DNA of 64,000 bases from Acidobacteriales bacterium 59-55 (lineage in GTDB: Bacteria; Acidobacteriota; Terriglobia; Terriglobales; Acidobacteriaceae). Below the pieces are notes generated by a model, which was given only the letters and a program-made list of their open reading frames with translations, was not told where the DNA came from and did no database searches. The stretch lies in NCBI GenBank assembly GCA_001897435.1, contig MKSV01000009.1:124001-188000 (forward strand), given 5' to 3'. Both the position numbers and the translations under genes were made by a program. Positions 1 through 7,228 of the stretch are shown here, one piece after another. Within the stretch, counting starts at the first letter, position 1; each line of letters begins with the position of its first letter.

Positions 1-150
1 TTGTTCGCCCAGAGCGCGGACAGCGTTTGCTTGAAGATCTCTCGTATAGGCATAGCGATTGTCGGCCAGTGAGAACTGATACCTCGTTTCACTTCCATAC
101 GCAGCGCTGCCAGTATAAGTTCCAGAAACGATGTAATCCGGGCCGATGCG
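1..150 (-). pseudogene. Possible truncated coding remnant at the left edge
   Basis: The minus strand reads open from about 150 to the window edge with protein-like composition (for example YIVSGTYTGSAAYG, then YQFSLADNRYAYTRDL). An in-frame TAA lies immediately upstream at 151-153 and no start codon is visible. It may be a gene interrupted near the tRNA, or a chance open frame. The family is not recognised. Confidence 0.25.
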
Positions 151-181
151 TTAAGATGGGGGACGAGTCTTCTCGTAAAGT

Positions 182-222
182 GCCCGGATGGTGAAGTCGG
201 CAGACACAGCGGACTTAAAATC
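182..222 (+). pseudogene. 5' part of the split host tRNA-Leu(UAA)
   Basis: The stretch starts GCCCGGATGGTGAAGTCGGC and continues through the D-arm, anticodon stem and the UAA anticodon loop, then stops matching a tRNA at 223. Its acceptor strand GCCCGGA pairs exactly with TCCGGGC at the end of the 3' part near 41,094. The two pieces together make one complete intronless tRNA-Leu(UAA). What follows here (gtaaaagttta...) cannot form an anticodon stem, T-arm or acceptor, so this half is non-functional where it lies. It forms the outer side of attL. Confidence 0.9.
199..222 (+). repeat. attL core direct repeat
   Basis: The 24-bp core starts GGCAGACACAGCGGACTTAA and ends AATC. It covers the end of the D-arm and the anticodon stem-loop of tRNA-Leu(UAA). 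It is identical to 41028-41051 and nearly identical to 11356-11378. An integrase remnant begins about 140 bp inside. Confidence 0.85.
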
Positions 223-358
223 GTAAAAGTTTACGTTATTCATGCCGATATATATCAGATAAATAAAAGACTTAATCGAGCAAGGCAACTCCCTCAAGGC
301 TGACGCAACTCTTACACATTTTTCGTGGTATTCAAGGAGTATGTGGAGGTGATTGCTC

Positions 359-1030
359 ATGTACGAATGATTCACAATCCTCGGCGGCAAGGTACACATC
401 TATAGGCGTCCCAATAGCTCAAGCTGGCAGTGCGCGAGTTTTCTAGTGGGAGAGAATCGACGCACAACCACCAAAGAAGACAGTCTCTCGAAGGCGAAAG
501 AGGTTGCCGAGGGCTGGTACTCGCAGCTACGCGGCAAGCTCCGCGATGGAGAGTTGAAGAGTGGCAAGCCGTTTCGCGAGGCCGCGAAGCTCTACCTCCG
601 CGAGTTCGAGCGTCTGAAAGCCCGTCCTCGTCCCGTTGGCGGGCCGGGGCGTAAAGGAAGCCGCAAAGACATGGGTGACTGGCAGCAGCCTGGAGCAACT
701 GACCTTCTGTTTCCAAAATGGTCACGCGATTTGTTCAAAGCCATTCTTGAGGAAGAGAAGTTGCAGGTTGACCGCGAGGGTAACCCGCGAACGGCATATA
801 GCCTGCGTCACACATATATCTGTTTGCGCCTTCTGGAAGGGGCCGACATCTATCAGATCGCCAAGAACTGCCGGACAAGCGTGGAAATGATCGAGAAATA
901 TTATGCGTCTCATCTGAAGACACAACTCAATGCTTTGGCCATCAATGTGATGAGGCCACGTCCGAAGAAAGCTGTGTCCAAGAAGGGGCCGCGTAGAGTT
1001 GAGGCTCCGCCATTGGCCGATGCAATGTAG
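359..1030 (+). pseudogene. Tyrosine recombinase (integrase) pseudogene of element A
   Basis: The sequence is homologous along its length to the intact integrase at 11511-12791. The ATG at 359 aligns with the intact start, but the fourth codon is TGA (368-370) where the intact gene reads MSERF. The frame then stays open to 1030. After LYLREFE the sequence jumps straight to a segment matching RLKTRTRPNGGPG of the intact protein. About 600 bp are therefore missing, including the core-binding domain and the first catalytic arginine. The C-terminal YSLRHTYICLRLLEG box and the EKYY tyrosine region remain. The product cannot be an active recombinase. Confidence 0.9.
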
Positions 1031-1058
1031 TGGCTTATCATGAGTTGTGGCGATTCAT

Positions 1059-1359
1059 GCGGGCGTGGTGAAATCGGCAGACACAGCGGACTTAAGGAAA
1101 TTGAGTGCCCGCCGGGAAACCGGCGGAGTAGAACTGCTCAAAGTCGGGGAAACCTGTAATGGCAATCCCGAGCCAAGCCCGGAAGCAATTCCGGGAAGGT
1201 GTAGAGACTAGACGGGTAGCACCTGCCCCTTGCGTAGGGATGGTGAAGGTATAGTCCAGACCACGAACCCGCCGCTGGCGGGGCGGCGAAAGCCGAAGTG
1301 GTATGAAAATCCGCAGACCCTAACAGGTCGTGGGGGTTCAAGTCCCCCCGCCCGCACCA
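1059..1359 (+). tRNA. tRNA-Leu(UAA) interrupted by a group I intron, copy 1
   Basis: The exons are 1059-1093 and 1306-1359, with CCA encoded at 1357-1359. Joined, they give acceptor stem GCGGGCG/CGCCCGC, a D-arm, anticodon stem GCGGA/TCCGC with loop CTTAAAA (anticodon UAA), a class II variable arm and T-arm GGGGGTTCAAGTCCCCC. The anticodon region equals the host tRNA, but the acceptor stem is entirely different, so this is not a duplicate of the split host gene. It lies directly downstream of the integrase pseudogene, as copy 2 lies downstream of the intact integrase. Confidence 0.93.
1094..1305 (+). ncRNA. Group I self-splicing intron in tRNA-Leu(UAA), copy 1 (212 nt)
   Basis: The intron sits between U34 and A35 of the anticodon. 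The 5' exon ends in U and the intron ends in G (GTGGTATG), as group I introns require. Core elements are visible: AATCCCGAGCCAAGCC (Q region), GTGTAGAGACTAGACGGG (R region) and AAGGTATAGTCCAGACC (S region); R and S can form P7. A late hairpin CCCGCC-GCT-GGCGGG lies at 1268-1282. It is too short for a homing endonuclease and has no coding frame. The insertion point is the same as in the well-known cyanobacterial and plastid tRNA-Leu(UAA) intron. Confidence 0.93.
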
Positions 1360-1539
1360 AAACACTCTTCAATCTAGGCCAGGATGAAACCATCCTGGCC
1401 TCCGCCACGTCGAGAGTCTGTCTGTACAAAGCGCTCAGAATCAGAACCGTCTTCACGCGGCACAAGGCTCCACTTCCACGCCCATCTGCATTCTTCAAGA
1501 TTTGAAGTGCTCCGTGACATCCCTGGGGCTTCGTATCCA

Positions 1540-2000
1540 CAGACTTGGACGCGAAACGATGACACTCGTCCAACAGGACGATTTGCTCCGCCAGCGCTTT
1601 GAGCTATTGGTAAGCATTCCGGGCATCGCACAGGTGAGCGCGATGCAATTGCTCGCGGAACTGTCTACATTGCCATCAGACCTTACGGTGCGAGAATGGG
1701 TCGCACATAACGGCCTTGATCCTGCGCATGAAATCTCAGGAAGCTCTCTAAGGAAGGCGTCTCGTATTAGCCGTGCCGGAATCGTCACCTGAGAAGAGCC
1801 CTTTACATGCCCGCGCTGGTCGCATCCCGCTGCGACCCTCACGCAAAGGCCTTTTTCGAAAGCCTGCTGGCTCGAAAGAAAGCGCGACTCCAGGCGCTCA
1901 TCGCTGTGGCGAGAAAGCTACTGCACGCCATATATGGGATATTTCGAACCGGCTTGAAGTATGAGGGGACGAAGCTATTTCCAAAGATCACTCTACCCTG
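1540..2000 (+). pseudogene. IS110-family transposase C-terminal relic
   Basis: The translation contains LLVSIPGIAQVSAMQLLAEL and then HNGLDPAHEISGSS, which resemble the Transposase_20 domain of IS110/IS116/IS902 transposases. After GIVT (about 1790) a one-base deletion shifts the frame. The sequence resumes as LRRALYMPALVASRCDPHA and runs to about 2000. The N-terminal DEDD domain is absent and no IS ends are visible. It is a dead fragment inside element A. The 190 bp that follow hold nothing recognised. Confidence 0.75.
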
Positions 2001-2192
2001 ACCGATCTCCTTCTGGACGTACGTCTTCCACTAATACACGTCTGAGCGATATGGGGACACAAACCATGCCTTATGAGCACATGCCCATGTTGTCGGCAGT
2101 TGAGATTTGCCAATCGGACAAAAAATGTTTATCTGAACCAAAGTTTTGCCAGGTCACTTTGAGGAAGCCCTCGTCCACAGAGTCACTCAGAT

Positions 2193-3824
2193 TCAGAGTG
2201 TCACCGCAAAGAAGCTGATGATGACAGCGACGGTCGTTATTGCAGCCGCAATCCGCCATCTCCTGATAGTCCCGGTGGAGTGCAGGAGGCGGCTTGCGGC
2301 CTTACGACTCTCTGTATTGCCAGAGCTGGAAAATCCTCTGAGAAAGAAGTAGCGTGCGAAAAACTCGGCGGCGATGGCGGTCAATGCCACGACTCCCAGA
2401 AAGATGACGGCTGCCACAGGCCGGTTTTGCGGCAGCATGTAACCCGACCAGAGAAGATTGTGCAGCGTGGCGTACGCGACAACGAAGAGGACTGCGAGGC
2501 CAACGGTCGCTGTGGCACTGTAAAGGCGGCTCATCGCTTTGCGCAGGCAGCGGGCGGTGGTGGTTGCATGCTCCTCGGTTACGGTGCGGTTGGCGACGAG
2601 TGCCGCTCGTTGCTGCGGGTTCGTGAGTTGCTGGTTCAGCTCCGATTGCAGCATCGAGGAAAGCGCCGTATGCAGGGTCCCCTGATTGCGGAAGGGAAGG
2701 AATCCCCAGGGAAGATTCAACGTGGAATGAAGCTGCTCAAGATCCTGCGCGAGCAGGTGCCCCACGATGCCTTTGAAGTCGAAGACTCTTGCCTCGGGGC
2801 CGTAGCCGCGCAGCAGCAGGCCCTGTCCTGCGCATTCAAGGCGCGCCTGCGTCCGCGACAGCGTGGCCGAATAGGTGCGGCGAAGTTGCGAAGCCGTGAT
2901 GTCTGGCGCTTTGCTGGTGGCGTTGGCAAGCTGGCAAAAGGTCTGAAAATCCCAGTTTGTAGTTGTCTGCTCGTCTTCTTCGTCGAAATCGCCGGATTGG
3001 ATGGTGAAGTTGTTCGTGACCTGGCAGGCAGTCTCCGCAATGCGGTGCAGCGCGCCTGTGCCCTTGCAGGAGTTGCAGGTCTGCTCCCCTTTCCCCAGGC
3101 AGGAGTTGCAAGTGACTGTGCCGGCCCCATTGCAACTGCAACTGACCGTGCCGCCGCCGTGGCATGCGCCGCAGGCGGTTTCACCGGACTGGCATGAACC
3201 GCACCTTTCCCAAACGGTTTCGTATATGGGAAAGGATTGCTGAGTTGCCGAATTGTAGCCCCTCTTCTCAATTTGTCTCGACTGACTGCCGCGTCCACCG
3301 CAGTAGCTGCATGTCGTCTTCCCTTTGCCCTGGCATTGGGAGCAATTCGTGCGACCCTTGCCATTGCAGTACGAACAGGTTACCTTGCCGTTGCCATTGC
3401 AGGTAGAGCATGTCGTTTTGCCGCGCCCTTTACAGGAGGAGCATTTCCATGTGTAGCCAATACGCGTGATGCCGCTGATGCAGTCGCCGGAGGTGAGCGG
3501 CTTGTGTGCGGAAGGGGAGGATTGCGCTTGCCGGTCGCACCAGCTTTGAATCCGTTGCACAACGTTCGAGCGCTCGCCGGAAATTGTCTCGTTGATTGCG
3601 CGCTCCATGCCGGACTGCGACCCAGCATCGCGGACCCCGGAAGGTAGTTCCCCTGTGCCGTCGGAGACGCTGGATGAGATGGCATAGGAGGATGTCCAGA
3701 CGCCCGTGCAGGAAAGGGTCTGCTCGGACTCCTCGTGAAGCTGTACGGAAGAGCGGTCAAAGCGGGTCAACGGCTCAATGAGCGCAACCACCTGATCGAG
3801 GACGAGGCTGGAGGTAGAAGTCAT
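2193..3824 (-). CDS. CxxCxGxG zinc-repeat membrane protein
   Basis: A 543-residue protein. After a roughly 120-residue N-terminal region come about ten CxxC units of the DnaJ-type zinc-finger pattern (CSSCKGRGKTTCSTCNGNGK, CSYCNGKGRTNCSQCQGKGK, CGACHGGG, CNSCKGTG), in two blocks split by a short insert. A central region of unknown type follows, then about three hydrophobic segments near the C-terminus. There is no J domain, so it is not DnaJ itself; the repeats suggest zinc binding and protein interaction at the membrane. It lies downstream of three same-strand genes, separated by a perfect hairpin. Its biological role is not known. Confidence 0.8.
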   Translation of the reverse strand: MTSTSSLVLDQVVALIEPLTRFDRSSVQLHEESEQTLSCTGVWTSSYAISSSVSDGTGELPSGVRDAGSQSGMERAINETISGERSNVVQRIQSWCDRQAQSSPSAHKPLTSGDCISGITRIGYTWKCSSCKGRGKTTCSTCNGNGKVTCSYCNGKGRTNCSQCQGKGKTTCSYCGGRGSQSRQIEKRGYNSATQQSFPIYETVWERCGSCQSGETACGACHGGGTVSCSCNGAGTVTCNSCLGKGEQTCNSCKGTGALHRIAETACQVTNNFTIQSGDFDEEDEQTTTNWDFQTFCQLANATSKAPDITASQLRRTYSATLSRTQARLECAGQGLLLRGYGPEARVFDFKGIVGHLLAQDLEQLHSTLNLPWGFLPFRNQGTLHTALSSMLQSELNQQLTNPQQRAALVANRTVTEEHATTTARCLRKAMSRLYSATATVGLAVLFVVAYATLHNLLWSGYMLPQNRPVAAVIFLGVVALTAIAAEFFARYFFLRGFSSSGNTESRKAASRLLHSTGTIRRWRIAAAITTVAVIISFFAVTL

Positions 3825-3953
3825 GTCAGACGATTATCCATCCTTCGGTTTTGAAAAATATAATCCATGGATTCCCTTCCTCGATGTTTTTCATGTTTCA
3901 TCCATCCCTGGCTTCTCGTCTTTTCTATGCAGACAATTCACAATTTCGACTGC

Positions 3954-3989
3954 GAGAACCCACCTCTCCAATTGCACAGGTGGGTTCTC
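3954..3989. terminator. Perfect 12-bp inverted repeat between two minus-strand genes
   Basis: GAGAACCCACCT and AGGTGGGTTCTC pair perfectly around a 12-nt loop. The hairpin lies between the end of the gene at 4029 and the start of the next gene at 3824. No clear U-run follows on the minus strand, so it may be an attenuator or transcript-stabilising hairpin instead of a strong terminator. Confidence 0.5.
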
Positions 3990-4028
3990 AACATCGAAGT
4001 CCAACTGTGGAAGTTCGACGCGGAAGGA

Positions 4029-5045
4029 TTATAGCGTCGGCACGTTCTTATCGGCAGCCTTTTTGTTCTTCTGCACGTTGGCGGCTTTGGCGGCCAGAAT
4101 CATCTGTCGCGTGGCGGTCACGGTTTTGGTAAACAACGGATTCGATGTCACCACAACCTGCAAACCCGTCAACAATCCCGTTGGCAGGCTCCGACCGTGG
4201 CTGTCGAGCGCGTTGGCAAAATTCGTCTTAAGGATCGCCTTCAGGATGGTGTACGGCTCACAATTGGTATTCCAGTGCGGTAGCAGCGCATCGCGACCGA
4301 TATAGCCGGAGCTTGGTTCCCTAAAGTTCCCCCCACAGGAACGGATTTTTTCCGCACGGGCTTTGGAAACCAGGTTGCCCCCGCCATCGAAAATCCACAA
4401 GATGAATATTTCATTGGCGGACGGCGAATCTTCCAGGAGTGACTCCGGGCCATACTTGGCCTGCAATGCGGCGACGGTATTTTTGGCGGTGGGCTGATAA
4501 TCGATTGCGTAATCCGTCCCGCGGAAGATGGACAGCACCTCCGGCTGCATAGGCTGCAACGTCAAACCCAGAGAGATACTTTCAGTTTCATCCTTTCGCG
4601 CCGCTGGCCCCTTGAAGTTCACGCGGCTGGTGAACTCCGTATTCGGCAGATCGGTGAATGCAAAGGGTTGCACCTCGTATTTCACGAGGGCCCGGTTCCG
4701 GCTCTGGAGGGCCGCCTGCGCCGCCTGGGGAGTCATGCCAAGCTGAACGCCGCCGATATCCAGCTTGCGGTAGAGCGCCTTCATTGTGGGAGAAGACAAA
4801 TCCACAGCTGCCGGCGCCGCTGGACTGGCAGCGCCGCTGGAAGCCATTCCGTCCGATGCTGCTGCGGATGGGGAAGATCCCTTCGCGCTGGCTGGCTGCG
4901 TCCGGTGCTGCTGCGCCTGCGCATTTCGTTCCGCCTGCTGCACCGACTGTTTCATCTTCTGCCAGACGCTTTGCGCCGAGAGCGCTGGCGTAAGCATCCC
5001 GCCTGCCATCATCAAGACCAATATCTGATTTAGGGTTCTCATCAT
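4029..5045 (-). CDS. Secreted protein of unknown function
   Basis: A 338-residue protein with a clear signal peptide (ILVLMMAGGMLTPALSAQS; likely cleavage after ALSA). A low-complexity Gln/Ala/Ser-rich stretch follows to about residue 85, then a globular part with IGGVQLGMTPQAAQAAL. That pattern resembles the short helix-start found in several periplasmic proteins, but no family can be assigned. The start is preceded by GAGAGG. It is the last gene of a probable three-gene operon (6471 to 4029), 79 bp after its neighbour. Confidence 0.75.
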   Translation of the reverse strand: MMRTLNQILVLMMAGGMLTPALSAQSVWQKMKQSVQQAERNAQAQQHRTQPASAKGSSPSAAASDGMASSGAASPAAPAAVDLSSPTMKALYRKLDIGGVQLGMTPQAAQAALQSRNRALVKYEVQPFAFTDLPNTEFTSRVNFKGPAARKDETESISLGLTLQPMQPEVLSIFRGTDYAIDYQPTAKNTVAALQAKYGPESLLEDSPSANEIFILWIFDGGGNLVSKARAEKIRSCGGNFREPSSGYIGRDALLPHWNTNCEPYTILKAILKTNFANALDSHGRSLPTGLLTGLQVVVTSNPLFTKTVTATRQMILAAKAANVQKNKKAADKNVPTL

Positions 5046-5124
5046 TGTCCTCTCTCATCTCTGCGATTGTTGTGGTGAGTGCGGCGATCGCCCTTCCGCC
5101 GCTCACCTGCCGCTCTTGCTTGCA

Positions 5125-5691
5125 TTAATGTTTCCGCGCCGGGCCAACTCCGTTCGGGCAAAGAATTTCGGCAGTGGCGGAGACCATGAAGGCATTGGTC
5201 GGCCCATCCTCTCCGACAATCTTCCCCGTGTCCCCATCGGAGCCGAGGCCCCACCGCCAGCGGGTTTTCCCCGCCAAATACTGATCCTGGAAGCGGTTGC
5301 CAGTTTTCGGCCACAGGCCCGCGTAGATAAAGTTTTCGCCGTTGGCATCGGTCAGCTTGCCGCGGACGCAGTCCGCGGTGGCCGTGTAGATTTTCCCTGC
5401 CTCCTCTTTGAGCGTCTCTTTGGCCTCCTTGTCGCAGTTCGGATGGTCTTCCATCGCATACTGCTCACAGTGGCCCTTGGCGTCCTGATAAGTCACGCGG
5501 GCTTTGGCAACCGCGCGCGCGGTACCGATGCCGGACTTTGAAAAAATTGTCGGCGTCATGCATTTTGTACATAGTGAAAGCGCTTCGGCCTTCTGCTTCG
5601 GTGCGGATGCCGGATGTGCGCGAAGCGTCCCCAACATAAAGAAACCTATCAGGACCACGGCACCAAACACAAAACTTTGATGAACTCTCAT
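5125..5691 (-). CDS. Cysteine-containing secreted protein of unknown function
   Basis: A 188-residue protein with an N-terminal hydrophobic signal (FVFGAVVLIGFFMLGTLRAH). The mature part has six cysteines, including CTKC, with the rest spread through it, which fits disulfide bonding outside the cytoplasm. A ribosome-binding site GGAGAG lies 5 nt upstream of ATG. It starts 12 bp after the membrane protein at 5704-6471, so the two are almost certainly co-transcribed. No family is recognised. Confidence 0.75.
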   Translation of the reverse strand: MRVHQSFVFGAVVLIGFFMLGTLRAHPASAPKQKAEALSLCTKCMTPTIFSKSGIGTARAVAKARVTYQDAKGHCEQYAMEDHPNCDKEAKETLKEEAGKIYTATADCVRGKLTDANGENFIYAGLWPKTGNRFQDQYLAGKTRWRWGLGSDGDTGKIVGEDGPTNAFMVSATAEILCPNGVGPARKH

Positions 5692-5703
5692 CGTAGCTCT
5701 CCT

Positions 5704-6471
5704 TTAGCTGGTCGCTTTGGCGACCAGGAATTTCTTCACGCTGATAAATGCCAGATAGATTGCCGCCAGCAAGGATACATAGGCGCCCATCCCGATAGAA
5801 ACCTGCTTCATGATTTCGCTGCGAGCCGCATCCATCATCTCCGTGGGAGCCCCAGCCGTGGCCGACGAAATGGCACTTCGTACCAGCAAGGCCACCAGCA
5901 GCATGAACAATAGCGGAAGCAGCCCTCCCAGCACCGCTCGCCTGTCCTTCCAGAAAGTAGAGAGAAAAGGACCGACAAGGGTAATCACGGCAAGCAGTCC
6001 GTACAAGCCTGCACTGCCGCCGTCTTTCAAGGTGCCGAGTGCTTCAAAGGCGTTTTTCGCGTTGACAAAAGAGAGAACCCGCCAGAATGTGAAGTCCATT
6101 TTTCCGAGAAACCCAGTGTTGATCGAGATAGTGCTTAGAAAGAACCACCCGATAATCAACAGACCCGTGGCGACCAGAGTCGGCATGCCGAAGCGCGCCA
6201 CCGCCGTAGATGCCAGTGCACCTCCTTTGGCGCGTGCCGCTGCCAGGGCCTGCTCTGCCTGCTCTTTGGCAATCTGAGATTCCGATACTGCTGTGACCGA
6301 TTTGACGATCCCGTCTTCATTGAGATCGACATCGACGACAAGGCCTGGGCGGGGTGGCGTCTCGGACTGCCACACGCCTTCGAGCGGAAAGGGATACTGC
6401 TGTCCTTCAGCTATCAGCAGACCAGGGCCTGCCGATGTATCACGTAGAACTTTGCCTCTTCTCTTCATCAT
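5704..6471 (-). CDS. Membrane protein with N-terminal soluble domain
   Basis: The ATG at 6471 is chosen because AAAAGGAGCGC lies directly before it; a longer frame upstream lacks such a site. The 255-residue protein has a roughly 75-residue soluble N-terminus (GKVLRDTSAGPGLLIAEGQQ, then a LVVDVDLNEDG strand) and about four hydrophobic segments, the first being PTLVATGLLIIGWFFLS. It is the first gene of the three-gene minus-strand operon and is divergent from the ECF sigma gene; the 168-bp gap should hold both promoters. Function unknown. Confidence 0.75.
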   Translation of the reverse strand: MMKRRGKVLRDTSAGPGLLIAEGQQYPFPLEGVWQSETPPRPGLVVDVDLNEDGIVKSVTAVSESQIAKEQAEQALAAARAKGGALASTAVARFGMPTLVATGLLIIGWFFLSTISINTGFLGKMDFTFWRVLSFVNAKNAFEALGTLKDGGSAGLYGLLAVITLVGPFLSTFWKDRRAVLGGLLPLLFMLLVALLVRSAISSATAGAPTEMMDAARSEIMKQVSIGMGAYVSLLAAIYLAFISVKKFLVAKATS

Positions 6472-6639
6472 GCGCTCCTTTTCATAGGGAGTGATTCGCA
6501 ATCGCGAGGCGGTAATACTGGGCTATCGAGTGCTAAAATCTTTTCGTTCCAAAGAGATTGTTTTAGCATTATTCCTCCCCGATAGTTCATTGCAGATCAC
6601 TCCTACCTCGCTATGCGTGGTTGATCGTGGAGAAACGTC

Positions 6640-7218
6640 ATGTCGTCGGAATTATTTTTGAAAGACCCTGCTGCCGGGAATACGGAAGGAAGGAGCGCCG
6701 AGGAGCAAAGGCGCGCTCTCGACCAGGTATTTGCCGCCACATATCAGGAGTTACGCCGGCTGGCATCGAAGATCCGTTCGGATGATCCGTGTGCAACGCT
6801 CAGCCCCACCGCTCTCGTCAACGAGGCGTGGTTCAAGCTGGTTGACTATCCGGCTTTAGACCTCAAATCGAAACTTGATTTCAAGCGGCTTGCTGCACAT
6901 GCCATGCGCCAGTTGCTGATCGAATCGGCGCGTCGCCGGAACGCCGATAAGCGCGGCGGCAATCAGGCCCTCGTTACCTTCGATGAATCTTTGGAATATG
7001 CGCCTGCCTGCGCGAGAGATCTGCTCGCTCTGGATGCTGCGCTCGACGCATTGGCTGAACTGAATTCCCGGCAAGCCTTGATGGTCGAGTATAGATTCTT
7101 CGGCGGGCTGGAGGTTTCAGAGATAGCCGGACAACTCAACGTTTCAGAAGCCACAGTCTTGCGTGATTGGCGAGCCGCGAAGGCATGGCTAGCCTCGGAA
7201 CTTCGATCGAGCCACTGA
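6640..7218 (+). CDS. ECF sigma factor (Sig-70_X6-like)
   Basis: A 192-residue protein with sigma region 2 (VFAATYQELRRLASKI, then LSPTALVNEAWFKL) and region 4 (YRFFGGLEVSEIAGQLNVSE, then TVLRDWRAAKAWL). The layout matches the ECF subfamily usually encoded beside a TPR serine/threonine kinase in Acidobacteriota and Planctomycetota. The start follows GGAGAAACGTC. The kinase gene begins 10 bp after the stop, so sigma factor and kinase form one operon. No anti-sigma gene is adjacent; the kinase probably plays the signalling role (inference). Confidence 0.92.
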   Translation: MSSELFLKDPAAGNTEGRSAEEQRRALDQVFAATYQELRRLASKIRSDDPCATLSPTALVNEAWFKLVDYPALDLKSKLDFKRLAAHAMRQLLIESARRRNADKRGGNQALVTFDESLEYAPACARDLLALDAALDALAELNSRQALMVEYRFFGGLEVSEIAGQLNVSEATVLRDWRAAKAWLASELRSSH

Positions 7219-7228
7219 GGGAGAACTC

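Noticed and set aside
1094..1305. tRNA insert as a group II intron, retron or archaeal-type bulge-helix-bulge intron
   Set aside because: There is no reverse transcriptase, no domain V-like hairpin and no bulge-helix-bulge. The U before and the G at the end, plus the R/S core, fit group I.
1138..1631. Several overlapping open frames of 70-120 codons on both strands in and around tRNA-Leu copy 1
   Set aside because: They run through the tRNA exons and the group I intron and have no protein-like composition. RNA structure explains the sequence.
2280..3197. A 305-codon plus-strand frame
   Set aside because: It lies opposite the CxxCxGxG protein gene, whose repeats and membrane helices make the minus strand the coding one.
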